Assembly: GCF_014287675.1 (NCBI RefSeq)
Contig: NZ_JACOPQ010000002.1
Location: 62,001-126,000, forward strand
DNA: 64,000 bases
Reading direction: 5' to 3'
From: Lawsonibacter faecis
GTDB lineage: Bacteria; Bacillota; Clostridia; Oscillospirales; Oscillospiraceae
The position numbers were made by a program, and so were the translations under genes. The notes under the pieces are model-generated. The model saw nothing but the letters and a program-made list of their open reading frames with translations, was not told where the DNA came from and did not search any database. This document shows, piece by piece, positions 42,526 through 51,443 of the stretch. How positions within the stretch are numbered: position 1 is the stretch's first letter; each line of letters opens with the position of its first letter.

Positions 42526-43503
42526 TCACGGCTGCGCCGTCTCCTGCGCTGCCCCGGCCTCCGCCAGTCCCAGCAGGGCCTGGGCCGCCGAGGCCCGCAG
42601 GATATTGAGCTGCTCTGAGCCCTTTATCTGGGCGTAGTAGTTCCCCGCCCCGTCCGTGCCGCCCAGAAGCAGCGTATACTGCTCCTCGCTCCCGCCCTGG
42701 AGGTAGGTCACCGTCACCCGGGCAGGGCGTTCCAGTCCGCAGTCGGTCCGCAGCGCTAAGTCCGGTCTCCACGCATGGCAGGATGTGAACGAGAGGCCGG
42801 GCAGGGCGCTCAGCGCGGCGGCAAGCGCCTCGTCGTCCTCCGGCAGGGCCTCCCCGTCCAGGCTCCAGGCGCAGGCGTCCGCCGCGGCATCGTCCCCGGC
42901 GACGGTCTCCTTGGTAAAGGTGCGGGTCTCGCCGTCCAGACTGAGGGTAATCGACACGGCATTGGCCTCGGTGACCACGGGGAACTCCTCCAGCGCAATC
43001 ATCTCCATCAGCCCCATGTCCGTCCCGTCCATCAGGGCGGAGGAGATGGTGTAGACCGTATCGCCGTCCTCCAGCTTGGCGTAGTAGCCGTCGTTGACGG
43101 CGCTCCCCACCAGCAGAACCCCCGTAGTCCCGTCGGACAGCTCCGAGGCGACGCGCAGCACGGGCGCGTCCAGCCCGTAGGAGGCGTCCTCCTCCGGGTC
43201 CCGGATGACCTTGACGGCCTTGAGTGCGGAGAGCGTCTCCTCCAAATCGGTGAGACAGCTCTGCTCCAGGGGGAAATCCGGCTCGTCCGCGCTGTACCAG
43301 AGGCCGTCGCCGCCCTTGGCGAAGGAGAGGGCCGTCCCCTCCCGCTCGAAGGCCAGCCCCGATAGGTCCGTCCACTCAAGGACGCAGACGGCGTCGTCAG
43401 TCTCCGCCCGGGTTTCGTTCCACCACCGGACGCCCAGGTAGGCCGCGCCGCAGATTGCCAGCACCACGGCCAGGACGCAGAGCTGTCTGTTCGCACGCTT
43501 CAT
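42526..43503 (-). CDS. DUF4340 domain protein of a Gld-type ABC system
   Basis: 325 residues. An N-terminal membrane anchor (LCVLAVVLAICGAAYLGV) is followed by repeated beta-rich DUF4340 segments, including YGLDAPVLRVASELSDGTTGVLLVG and YYAKLEDGDTVYTIS. Proteins of this family are encoded with GldG-like ABC components, as here; the ATG overlaps the upstream gldG-like stop as TAATG. It is probably a periplasm-facing accessory of the transporter. The role is unknown. Confidence 0.85.
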   Translation of the reverse strand: MKRANRQLCVLAVVLAICGAAYLGVRWWNETRAETDDAVCVLEWTDLSGLAFEREGTALSFAKGGDGLWYSADEPDFPLEQSCLTDLEETLSALKAVKVIRDPEEDASYGLDAPVLRVASELSDGTTGVLLVGSAVNDGYYAKLEDGDTVYTISSALMDGTDMGLMEMIALEEFPVVTEANAVSITLSLDGETRTFTKETVAGDDAAADACAWSLDGEALPEDDEALAAALSALPGLSFTSCHAWRPDLALRTDCGLERPARVTVTYLQGGSEEQYTLLLGGTDGAGNYYAQIKGSEQLNILRASAAQALLGLAEAGAAQETAQP

Positions 43504-44894
43504 TAAAGCCGCCTCCTTCTCAGCCAGTACACCAGCCCGACAGCCAGAGTGAGAATGGGAATGACGGCCACGAAGGGCAGGCTCCACAGCCCCACGTTGG
43601 CGATGGTGTTATAGCTGGTCTCCAGACTCTTGGCCGGAATGGAGACGGCGGAGATATCGTCAAAGCCCGCCGTCAGGGCGTTCATGAAGATGTCCAGGTT
43701 CACCCCGTTGGACATGACGGCCAGGACGCTCTCGTCGACGAGGGACGCGGAGGAGACCACCGTGAGCCGCCCGGCGCCGTTCCCCCCGTCGTCGGTCTTC
43801 TCGCTCACCGCGCCCAGGACGTAGGTCCCCTGGGTCTGGGTGCCGTCGGCGGTGACCGCCACGCCGCCCTCAGACGTGGTGAGGAAGCCGGTCACGCTCA
43901 CATTCTCGGGGAGCTCCTCCAGCGTATTCATGCCCCGTACATTGACCAGCAGGGACAGGTCCCCGCTGGCGAACCCGGAGGTGATGGGGCTGGAGCCGGA
44001 GAGAACGGGGGCGATGTCATAGTAGCTCCCCAGCTGCTGATAGAACCGCTGGGTGTCTGCCACGTAGCCGTCCTCCAGCTCCAGGCCGTACTCGGCCAGC
44101 AGGCGCTCCCAGTTGGGCAGCTTCTCCTCGGTCTGGGCCAGGAGGAAGAATACCTGTCCGCCGCCGTCCAGATAGGCGCGGACCATCTCCAGTTCCGCGT
44201 CGGTCAGGTCCTTTTCCGCCCCGCAGCTGATGAGGAGCGCGCAGTCCTCGGGGACCGCCCCCGCCAGGGGGAGGCTCACGGAGCCGAGGGTGAGATTGGC
44301 CTTCTCAATGGCGCTCTTCACCGTATCGCCCAGCTCGGTCTCGCCGTGGCTCTCCAGAGTGTAGATGACCTTGCCGGTATCCCCGGTGACATAGTCCAGG
44401 GCGGAGGTGAGCTGGCCCTCCGCGTCGAACTCGGTCTCGTACTTCTGGCCGTACATGTAGTAGTACATCTGATCGTAGGAAATGACGCTGTCCAGGGTGA
44501 TGGTCCGGCTCTTGCCGGTGCCGCCGCAGCGGACGATGATGCTCCCCGCGCTGGCGCCGTACTCCTCCGCGGCGGAGGGGTGGGCCACCGGGTCCACCTG
44601 CGTGAGGGTCACGCGGTCAGAGAGGGCCGCGTAGTTGTCCAGAAATTTGGAGACCCGCCGGTCCACGGCGGAAGGCTCCGCCAGCACGACGATCTCCACG
44701 TCCTCATCCAGCCCCGCCAGGAACTCCTTTGAGGCGTCCGAGACGGTATAGAGCTGATTGCCGGACAGGTCGAACTCCTTCATATGGGTGGGCAGCTCCC
44801 CCACAATGAGGTTCACCATCACCACGATGGCGATGACCACGGCGGTGGTGGCGGCCAGCCAGCCGCCCTGTCTGAGCCTGGGATGCCGCTTCAT
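43503..44894 (-). CDS. GldG-like ABC-type auxiliary transport component
   Basis: 463 residues. One N-terminal helix (TTAVVIAIVVMVNLIVG) is followed by a large extracytoplasmic ABC-associated domain (LSGNQLYTVSDASKEFLAGLDEDVEIVVLAEP) and a C-terminal helix next to a basic tail (LAVGLVYWLRRRRL). Length and layout fit GldG/ABC-2 auxiliary proteins. The true ATG is at 44894 behind GGGGGTGG; the longer open frame upstream runs antisense to nothing useful and overlaps the permease gene. It follows the GldF-like permease by 14 bases. Confidence 0.85.
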   Translation of the reverse strand: MKRHPRLRQGGWLAATTAVVIAIVVMVNLIVGELPTHMKEFDLSGNQLYTVSDASKEFLAGLDEDVEIVVLAEPSAVDRRVSKFLDNYAALSDRVTLTQVDPVAHPSAAEEYGASAGSIIVRCGGTGKSRTITLDSVISYDQMYYYMYGQKYETEFDAEGQLTSALDYVTGDTGKVIYTLESHGETELGDTVKSAIEKANLTLGSVSLPLAGAVPEDCALLISCGAEKDLTDAELEMVRAYLDGGGQVFFLLAQTEEKLPNWERLLAEYGLELEDGYVADTQRFYQQLGSYYDIAPVLSGSSPITSGFASGDLSLLVNVRGMNTLEELPENVSVTGFLTTSEGGVAVTADGTQTQGTYVLGAVSEKTDDGGNGAGRLTVVSSASLVDESVLAVMSNGVNLDIFMNALTAGFDDISAVSIPAKSLETSYNTIANVGLWSLPFVAVIPILTLAVGLVYWLRRRRL

Positions 44895-44908
44895 CTCCGC
44901 CACCCCCT

Positions 44909-45613
44909 TCACGCCCAGCGGCGCTTGTGCAGCGCCTGTACGGTCAGGAATACGAACAGTCCCGCCAGGGAGACGTAGAGCACCAAGCCGCCCAGGTCGA
45001 AGACATTGTAGCCGGCAAAATTGTTCAGCACGGAGCCGAAGGAGAATTGACCCAGGACATTCGCCAGGGCGTCGGGCAGGAAGGACATGAGCGCGTCCCA
45101 CAGGTAGAGCACCAGCAGCGCCGCGAACGTACCCACGGCGGCGATGATCTGGCTCTCCGTAAGGGCCGAGATGAAGAGCCCCACCGCCACGAAGACGCAC
45201 CCCATGAGGAAGAAGGCCAGGATGGTGGCGTAGTCCGAGGCCAGGCAGGCCTCGCCGTTGGCGGCGATAATCAGGGGGCAGAGGCAGGAGAGCGCCAGGG
45301 GGACGGCCAGCACCGTCACCATCGCCAGATACTTGCCCAGCACCACCGCCGTAAGGGACACCGGCGCGGTGAGCAGGAGCTGGTCGGTGCGGCTGCGCCG
45401 CTCCTCCGCCATGGATTTCATGGTGAGCACCGGGATCGCCACCAGAAAGACCACCATCACGTTGGTCAGGGTGAGGGAGAAGCGGGGATCGCCGTAGAAG
45501 AGGTTGTTGGCCATGAAGTAGATGCCGATGAAAAACACCACCACGGCGATGAACACATAGCCGATCATGCTGCTGAAATAGGAGCGCAGCTCCCGCCTGT
45601 AGACTGCCGTCAT
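44909..45613 (-). CDS. GldF-like ABC-2 permease
   Basis: 234 residues with six predicted helices, starting MTAVYRRELRSYFSSMIGYVF, typical of ABC-2 permeases of the GldF group. The cytoplasmic motif MAEERRSRTDQLLLTAPVS (about 69-87) is the conserved coupling region of this class. The ATG at 45613 overlaps the ATPase stop by four bases, so the subunits are made together. The substrate is unknown. Confidence 0.88.
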   Translation of the reverse strand: MTAVYRRELRSYFSSMIGYVFIAVVVFFIGIYFMANNLFYGDPRFSLTLTNVMVVFLVAIPVLTMKSMAEERRSRTDQLLLTAPVSLTAVVLGKYLAMVTVLAVPLALSCLCPLIIAANGEACLASDYATILAFFLMGCVFVAVGLFISALTESQIIAAVGTFAALLVLYLWDALMSFLPDALANVLGQFSFGSVLNNFAGYNVFDLGGLVLYVSLAGLFVFLTVQALHKRRWA

Positions 45614-46644
45614 GCCTCTTCCTCCTCTCCGTCCGCGGCATCCTCCGCCGCCGGAATTTCCCCGTCCCCGCCGGGGCCGCCGCCGGACGTGCCGTTCTCA
45701 GTCACGGCCTCCTCGTCGTCGGTGAGCTTGAGGAAGATCTCCTCCAGCGTCAGGCCGCCGGAGCGCAGGCCCAGCAGAGGCCGCTCCGCCGCCGCGCAGG
45801 CGCGGAAGACCGCCTCCCGCAAATCCTCCCCCGCCCGGGGCTCCACCCGGAACCCGGCTGTGCCCGGCTCCGCGCCGGGCACACTCTCCACGCTCCGCAC
45901 GCCGGGGAGCGCCGACAGGAGGGCGCGGCCGGCGGCCTCCTCCCCCTTTACCACCACGTCCAGCGCCTGGGACCCCGCCAGCCTGCGCTCCAGCTCGGCG
46001 GGCGCGCCGGAGGCCACCATCCGCCCCCGGTGGATGATCAGAATCTGGCCGCACACGGCCTGGACCTCCGCCAGAATGTGGGAGCTGAGAATGACGGTGT
46101 GCTCCGCGGCAAGCGCCCGGATGAGAGCGCGAATTTCAATAATCTGCTTGGGGTCCAGCCCCACGGTGGGCTCGTCCAGAATGATAATCTCCGGGTCTCC
46201 CAGCAGGGCCTGGGCAATCCCCACCCGCTGGCGGTAGCCCTTGGAGAGGTTGCGGATGAGCCGTCTGCGCACCTCTCCAAGACGGGTGCGCTCCACCGCC
46301 CGGTCCACCTGCCGGGCCCGGTCGGCCCGGGGCACCTTTTTCAGCGCGGCGGCGAACTCCAGGTACTCGTCCACCGTCATCTCCGTGTAGAGGGGCGGCT
46401 GCTCGGGCAGATAGCCGATGCGGCGCTTGGCCTCCTCCGGCTCGTCCGCCACGCTGTGGCCGTCCACCAGCACCTCTCCCGCCGTAGGTCCCAGATACCC
46501 GGTCATCATGTTCATGGTAGTGGACTTGCCCGCGCCGTTGGGGCCCAGGAACCCGTACACCTGACCGCTCTCCACGGTAAAGCTCAGGCCGTCCACCGCA
46601 AGGCGTCCCCCGTACCGCTTCACCAGCTCGCGTACTTCAATCAA
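45610..46644 (-). CDS. GldA-like ABC transporter ATP-binding protein
   Basis: 344 residues. Walker A GPNGAGKST (about 35-43), Q-loop YLPEQPPLY, signature LSKGYRQRVGIAQAL (about 137-151) and Walker B IIILDEPTVGLDPKQ are intact. After the ATPase fold an extension of about 100 residues ends in an acidic tail (DDEEAVTENGTSGGG...DGEEEEA). The start is TTG at 46644 with AAGGAGG eight bases upstream. It is the first gene of the gldA-F-G-DUF4340 operon. A clear promoter was not found in 46645-46760. Confidence 0.88.
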   Translation of the reverse strand: MIEVRELVKRYGGRLAVDGLSFTVESGQVYGFLGPNGAGKSTTMNMMTGYLGPTAGEVLVDGHSVADEPEEAKRRIGYLPEQPPLYTEMTVDEYLEFAAALKKVPRADRARQVDRAVERTRLGEVRRRLIRNLSKGYRQRVGIAQALLGDPEIIILDEPTVGLDPKQIIEIRALIRALAAEHTVILSSHILAEVQAVCGQILIIHRGRMVASGAPAELERRLAGSQALDVVVKGEEAAGRALLSALPGVRSVESVPGAEPGTAGFRVEPRAGEDLREAVFRACAAAERPLLGLRSGGLTLEEIFLKLTDDEEAVTENGTSGGGPGGDGEIPAAEDAADGEEEEA

Positions 46645-46842
46645 TGCCGCAGCCTCCTTGCCTTAATAGTACGCAATAGAGAATAGCAGGGGAACCTGAA
46701 ATCAGGCTGAAATAGTTGTGAACAAATCGGAAACTTTGCTGTGCGCCGTTTACCGCGCCGCCGGCGCGGGCCGAACCCTTTCAGGCGCGGCGGACGCCGC
46801 CGCGCCTCCCCGGCTTGCCGCAATAATAAGGCCGCCCAATCA

Positions 46843-46871
46843 TGGACAGGCTCCCCCGTCTATGTTAAGAT
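46843..46871 (+). promoter_or_regulatory. Sigma-A promoter of the Bce-type two-component genes
   Basis: TGGACA (46843-46848), a 17-base spacer and TAAGAT (46866-46871), each one mismatch from consensus, 38 bases before the ATG. Confidence 0.68.
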
Positions 46872-46908
46872 ACCCTCAGCGGGCAACGAGCAAAAAGGGG
46901 TGCGCCAT

Positions 46909-47574
46909 ATGCAGAAAATTATGATTATCGAGGACGACCCGGTCATCCGGGACGAGCTCTCCCTCCTTCTGGGCAACGAGGGCTACCAGTCCCTGCCGGT
47001 GGACGTCTTCACCGCCGTGCCCGAGCAGGTCGGGCGGGCCGGGCCGGACCTGATCCTCCTCGATCTGGGTCTGCCCGGCCGGGACGGCTTCTCCCTGTGC
47101 GCGGACATCCACAAGCTCTCCGCCGCGCCCGTCATCTTCGTCACCAGCCGGGATTCCGCGCTGGATGAGCTGCGGGCCCTGAGCCTGGGCGGGGACGACT
47201 ATATCACCAAGCCCTACAATATCCCCGTGCTGCTGGCCCGGATCAGGGCCGTGCTCCGGCGCAGCGGCGGCGCGGCCGATCCGGACACGCTGGAGTGGGG
47301 CGGCCTGCGCCTCAATCTGACGAAGGGCGCCGCGTCCGCAGGGGGCCGGACGGCGGAGCTGACCCGCAACGAGCTTAAAATCCTGGCCTATCTGATGGGC
47401 CGGCCCGGCGAGATCGTCTCCAGGGAGGATCTGATCGATGCCCTCTGGGACAGCCGGATTTACATCGACGACAACACCCTCAGCGTCAACATGACCCGGC
47501 TGCGGGGAAAGCTGGAGTCGCTGGGCCTGCCGGGCTATATCAAGACCCGCCGGGGAATGGGGTATCAGCTATGA
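46909..47574 (+). CDS. OmpR-type response regulator (BceR-like)
   Basis: 221 residues. The receiver domain shows the acidic pair EDD (9-11), phospho-acceptor Asp in LILLDLGLPG (about 51) and Lys in YITKPYN (about 100). A winged-helix DNA-binding domain (about 130-221) ends KTRRGMGYQL. It resembles BceR/GraR-type regulators of antimicrobial-peptide transporters. The ATG at 46909 follows AAGGGG. Its stop overlaps the kinase start by four bases. Confidence 0.9.
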   Translation: MQKIMIIEDDPVIRDELSLLLGNEGYQSLPVDVFTAVPEQVGRAGPDLILLDLGLPGRDGFSLCADIHKLSAAPVIFVTSRDSALDELRALSLGGDDYITKPYNIPVLLARIRAVLRRSGGAADPDTLEWGGLRLNLTKGAASAGGRTAELTRNELKILAYLMGRPGEIVSREDLIDALWDSRIYIDDNTLSVNMTRLRGKLESLGLPGYIKTRRGMGYQL

Positions 47575-48581
47575 CTTTCGGCGCGTTCCTTTCCGACCGC
47601 CTGGGCGCTCTGGTCCTCCGGACGGCCTGCGCGGCGGCCGCCGCCGCCTTTCTGCTGGCCACGGGCACGTCCCCCGGCGTGCTGACCATCGTCCTCATCG
47701 CCTGGCTTTTCGTCGCTGCCGGAGCGCTGGCCGCGGACTATTTCAGATGCCGCGCCCACCTGGAGGAGCTGGAGGCCATCATGGACGGCCTCGACCAGAA
47801 GCACCTGTTCGCCGAGTGTGCGCCCAAGCCCCGCACCGCCTACGAGCGCAGGCTCCTCGCCCTGATGCGCCGCTCCGGCAGGGCGATGATCGGCGCGGTG
47901 TCCGACGCCCAGGCCTCCCAGCGGGAATACCGGGAGTACATCGAGAGCTGGGTCCATGAGATCAAGACGCCTATGACAGCGGCGCAGCTTCTCTGCCGCG
48001 GGACCGAGGCCGAAACCCGGCGCAAGCTCTCCCGGGAGCTTGCGCAGATTGGAAACCACGTGGAGCGGGCCCTCTTCTACGCCCGGACGGAGAGCCCGGA
48101 AAAGGACTTCGTCATCCGCCGGACCACCCTGGCGGACATTGCCGCCCAGGCCATCGGTCACCACCGGACCCTCCTGATTCAGAGCGGCGTGCGCATTGAG
48201 ACCGAGGGGCTGGACTGCGCCGTCTATACGGACGAAAAGTGGGCCGCCTTCCTGCTGGGCCAGCTCCTGCAGAACGCGGTGCGCTACCGGGGCGCGTCCC
48301 CGGTCCTCTCCCTGTCCGCCCGGCTCCTGGGCCGCCAGGTGCAGCTCACGGTCAGCGACAACGGCATCGGCATCCCCGCCCACGAGCTGCCCAGGGTCTT
48401 TGACCGGGGCTTCACGGGCAGCAACGGCCGCGCCCGGGGCGGCTCCACCGGCATCGGCCTGTACCTCTGCCGGAGGCTGGCCGGCTTTCTGGAGATCGAT
48501 CTGCGCATTAAATCAGAGGAGGGCCGGGGGACCGCCGTGCTTCTCACCTTCCCCGCGGGGGAAACTCTTTCAAAAGTGTAA
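47571..48581 (+). CDS. Intramembrane-sensing histidine kinase (BceS-like)
   Basis: 336 residues. Two close N-terminal helices (about 14-60) with almost no extracellular loop mark the intramembrane-sensing class that relies on its ABC transporter for signal. The H-box SWVHEIKTPM (about 126), N-box LLQNAVRYRG, DNGIGIP, VFDRGFTG and GIGLYL follow in order. It is translationally coupled to the response regulator. The transporter genes follow 76 bases later. Confidence 0.9.
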   Translation: MTFGAFLSDRLGALVLRTACAAAAAAFLLATGTSPGVLTIVLIAWLFVAAGALAADYFRCRAHLEELEAIMDGLDQKHLFAECAPKPRTAYERRLLALMRRSGRAMIGAVSDAQASQREYREYIESWVHEIKTPMTAAQLLCRGTEAETRRKLSRELAQIGNHVERALFYARTESPEKDFVIRRTTLADIAAQAIGHHRTLLIQSGVRIETEGLDCAVYTDEKWAAFLLGQLLQNAVRYRGASPVLSLSARLLGRQVQLTVSDNGIGIPAHELPRVFDRGFTGSNGRARGGSTGIGLYLCRRLAGFLEIDLRIKSEEGRGTAVLLTFPAGETLSKV

Positions 48582-48582
48582 G
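48567..48582 (+). promoter_or_regulatory. BceR-type box candidate upstream of the transporter genes
   Basis: CTTTCA-AAAG-TGTAAG, arms matching at five of six positions, similar in layout to BceR sites (TTACAA-N4-TTGTAA). It overlaps the end of the kinase gene, about 80 bases before the ATPase ATG. Confidence 0.35.
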
Positions 48583-48657
48583 ATAAGGCGATATGAATTC
48601 GATACAAACGCCTCCGCTTTTGATGTACACTCGTACCACAAGCAAGGAGGCATCAGT

Positions 48658-49416
48658 ATGCTGCATGTACAAAACATTGAGAAGTACTACGGGAGCAGGA
48701 ACAACGTCACCAAGGCCCTGGACCGCATCAGCTTCACCGTGGAGGACGGCGAGTTCATCGCCATTATGGGCGCGTCGGGCAGCGGCAAGACCACGCTTCT
48801 CAACTGCATCTCCACCATCGACGCCGTCAGCGCGGGCAGTATCCTGCTGGACGGCGAGAGCATCGCCGAGCTCCCCCAGAGCGAGCTGGCCCGCTTCCGC
48901 CGGGAGCGGCTCGGCTTCGTCTTTCAGGACTTCAATCTGCTGGACACCCTGACCCTGGAGGAGAATATCGGCCTGGCCCTCACCATCAACCACGCGGATT
49001 CCCACACCGTGCAGGAAAAAGTGCGGGACGTGGCGCGGCAGCTGGGCATCGAGGGGGAGCTTGCAAAGTTTCCCTATCAGGTCTCGGGCGGCCAGAAGCA
49101 GCGGGCGGCCTGCGCCCGGGCGATGGTGGCCGGGCAGTCCCTGATCCTGGCCGACGAGCCCACCGGAGCCCTGGACTCCAAGGCCTCCAAGAATCTGCTG
49201 GAGATCATGACCCGGATGAACCGGGACATGGCCGCCACCATCCTCATGGTCACCCACGACGCCTACAGCGCCAGCTACGCCTCACGGGTCCTCTTTCTGA
49301 AGGACGGACGGCTCTTTAATGAGCTTATCCGGGGCGGGCGCACCCGGCCGGTCTTCTACCACGAGATTTTGGATGTACTGGCCCTGCTGGGGGGTGATGT
49401 GAGTGACGTTATCTAA
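48658..49416 (+). CDS. Bce-type ABC transporter ATP-binding protein
   Basis: 252 residues. Walker A GASGSGKTT (about 37-45), Q-loop FVFQDFNLLDTLT, signature VSGGQKQRAACARAM (about 141-155) and Walker B LILADEPTGALDSKAS place it in the MacB/LolD-like group that works with long permeases. AAGGAGG is eight bases before the ATG. Its end overlaps the permease gene by 14 bases. It is predicted to power removal of peptide antibiotics such as bacitracin from lipid carriers and to signal to the kinase. Confidence 0.92.
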   Translation: MLHVQNIEKYYGSRNNVTKALDRISFTVEDGEFIAIMGASGSGKTTLLNCISTIDAVSAGSILLDGESIAELPQSELARFRRERLGFVFQDFNLLDTLTLEENIGLALTINHADSHTVQEKVRDVARQLGIEGELAKFPYQVSGGQKQRAACARAMVAGQSLILADEPTGALDSKASKNLLEIMTRMNRDMAATILMVTHDAYSASYASRVLFLKDGRLFNELIRGGRTRPVFYHEILDVLALLGGDVSDVI

Positions 49417-51349
49417 GCTCTCCATGCGCAACGCCCGGCGGCAGGCCCAGGATTATCTGGTCTACTTCGTCACCATCGTCATGGCCGCCGCCCTGGTCTA
49501 TGCGTTCAACGGCCTTGTGTTCTCCCAGGAGCTGCTCGCCCTGTCCAGCATGATGGAGGCCATGCCTGTCGTTATCGTCCTGGCCAGCATCCTGGTGGTG
49601 TGCATCATCGGCTGGCTGGTCCAGTACACCACCGGCTTCATGCTCTCCCGGCGCAGCCGGGAGCTGGGCACCTATATCCTGATCGGCCTGGAGAACAGGC
49701 AGGTCGCCCGGCTCTTCTTCCTGGAGAATCTGGCCGTGGGCGGCGTCGCCCTGGTGCTGGGGACCCTGGCGGGCAATCTGCTCTTTCAGGCCCTGCGCGC
49801 CGTCACCCTCTCGCTCTTCCATGTCCCCTATACCTTCAGCTTCTCCTTTTCCTTGGGGGCCTTGGGGCTGACCCTGCTCTATTTCGCGCTCATCTACCTC
49901 TTCGCCCTCTTCAGGTGCCGCAGACGGATTCACACCATGAAAATCTGCGACCTCATCAATTTCGACCGGCAGAACGAGGACGAGGTCATCAAAAAAGGCA
50001 GAAGCCGCAAGCGGACCTTTGTGGTCTCCATCGTCTTCGGCGTGCTGGGCACCACCCTGCTGCTTATGGGCAATCTCCTCACAGGCCTTGTCGGCGCGGC
50101 CTTCATCATTGTTTTCCTATATGGTTTCTTCCTAAGCTTTTCCTCCGGCGTGCCCGCCTACTACGAAAAGCGGCCCGGGAAAAAGTACAGCGGCTGTCAG
50201 CTGCTGATTTTCCGCTCCCTCTCGGCCAAGCTGGGCACCATGGGCGTAGTGATGGCCACCATCGCCCTGCTCTTTACCGCCACGCTGATCTCCGAGGGCT
50301 CCGGCATGCTCTTCAACGCCATGTTTGAAAGCCGCTCCGGGCAGACCACCTGCTATGACCTCTTCATCGGCTCCGGCAGTCAGGACGAGGGACGCTTTGA
50401 CGGCTACCTGGAGTATATCGACGCCCATATCCCCGTCCGCGAGGCCCGGCAGTACCGGATTTATCAGGGCGAGAACCTGCAGCTGACCGAGTATGTCAAG
50501 GCGAACGCCAACGTCTACACCGACTACGACTACGATACCCTGATGAGGGCCGGCGACTACGCCGCCCTGCGCGCCATGCTGGGCTACCCGGCGGTGACCC
50601 TGGAGCCGGGGCAGTATCTCATCCACTGTATGAGCTATCTGGACGGCCTGCTGACCGGCTACGACCGGCCGATTACCGTGGCGGGACAAACGCTGAAGCC
50701 CGGCGGCGTCCGCTCCGAGAGCTTCACCCAGTACCTCTGGGACGGCAACGGCCGGGGCTTCATCCTGGTGGTGCCCGACGAGCTGGCCGAGGCCCGCCCC
50801 GTCAGCCACAGCATCTACGCCGCCATGACGCAGGCCCCCGTGCCCGAGGCCGACTATCACGCTCTGCGCGCCATCCGGGATGAGCAGGATACCCGCGGCG
50901 GGTGGTACGATACCATTTTTTCCAAGGCGGCCGTCCAGGCCGAGCAGGCCTCCAGCTATGCGATGATCGTCTTCCCGCTCTACTACCTGGCCCTGGTGCT
51001 CACCATGGTCTCCGCCACCATCCTGACCATCCACCAGCTCAGCGAGGCCGGCCGCTTCCGCAGGCAGTTCGGACTGCTGGGCAAGCTGGGTATGGAGGCG
51101 CGGGAGATGAAGCGGGTCCTGCGCCGGCAGTTTGCCATCTACTATACCATGCCCGCCGTGCCGCCCCTGCTCATCAGCGTGCCCTTCCTCGCGGCGCTGG
51201 GCGGCGCTTTCGACCCCGGCTCCCTGTCCGGCCCCGGACAGCGCTGGGCCATTGTCGGCGCCACGCTGGGGGTGTTTTTCTTCATCTACCTCATCTATAT
51301 TCTCATGGCATATACCAGCCTGAAGCGCAGCGTGCTGCCGGCAGAGTAA
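49403..51349 (+). CDS. Bce-type ABC transporter permease
   Basis: 648 residues with the BceB layout: helices near residues 17-75, 100-165 and 205-240, then about 290 residues with a large extracellular domain (about 310-520) between helices 7 and 8, and three C-terminal helices, including YLALVLTMVSATILTIHQLS. The start is GTG at 49403, inside the end of the ATPase gene. The extracellular domain likely recognises the peptide-lipid target; the exact drug cannot be told. Confidence 0.9.
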   Translation: MTLSKLSMRNARRQAQDYLVYFVTIVMAAALVYAFNGLVFSQELLALSSMMEAMPVVIVLASILVVCIIGWLVQYTTGFMLSRRSRELGTYILIGLENRQVARLFFLENLAVGGVALVLGTLAGNLLFQALRAVTLSLFHVPYTFSFSFSLGALGLTLLYFALIYLFALFRCRRRIHTMKICDLINFDRQNEDEVIKKGRSRKRTFVVSIVFGVLGTTLLLMGNLLTGLVGAAFIIVFLYGFFLSFSSGVPAYYEKRPGKKYSGCQLLIFRSLSAKLGTMGVVMATIALLFTATLISEGSGMLFNAMFESRSGQTTCYDLFIGSGSQDEGRFDGYLEYIDAHIPVREARQYRIYQGENLQLTEYVKANANVYTDYDYDTLMRAGDYAALRAMLGYPAVTLEPGQYLIHCMSYLDGLLTGYDRPITVAGQTLKPGGVRSESFTQYLWDGNGRGFILVVPDELAEARPVSHSIYAAMTQAPVPEADYHALRAIRDEQDTRGGWYDTIFSKAAVQAEQASSYAMIVFPLYYLALVLTMVSATILTIHQLSEAGRFRRQFGLLGKLGMEAREMKRVLRRQFAIYYTMPAVPPLLISVPFLAALGGAFDPGSLSGPGQRWAIVGATLGVFFFIYLIYILMAYTSLKRSVLPAE

Positions 51350-51352
51350 AGG

Positions 51353-51390
51353 AAGCGCCCTGAAATCCTCGGATTTCAGGGCGCTTGAGC
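51353..51390. terminator. Bidirectional terminator between the Bce operon and the ABC-F gene
   Basis: 16-bp perfect arms (first arm AAGCGCCCTGAAATCC) with only TC between them (51353-51386). Confidence 0.8.
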
Positions 51391-51443
51391 TTTTCCTGCT
51401 CCTGTTTATCAAACCGAACCTTAACGGGCGTGACGGCGGGGGC

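Noticed and set aside
43503..45641. 712-codon version of the GldG-like gene
   Set aside because: The extra N-terminal part overlaps the permease gene in another frame. The ATG at 44894 has a ribosome site and gives the family start.
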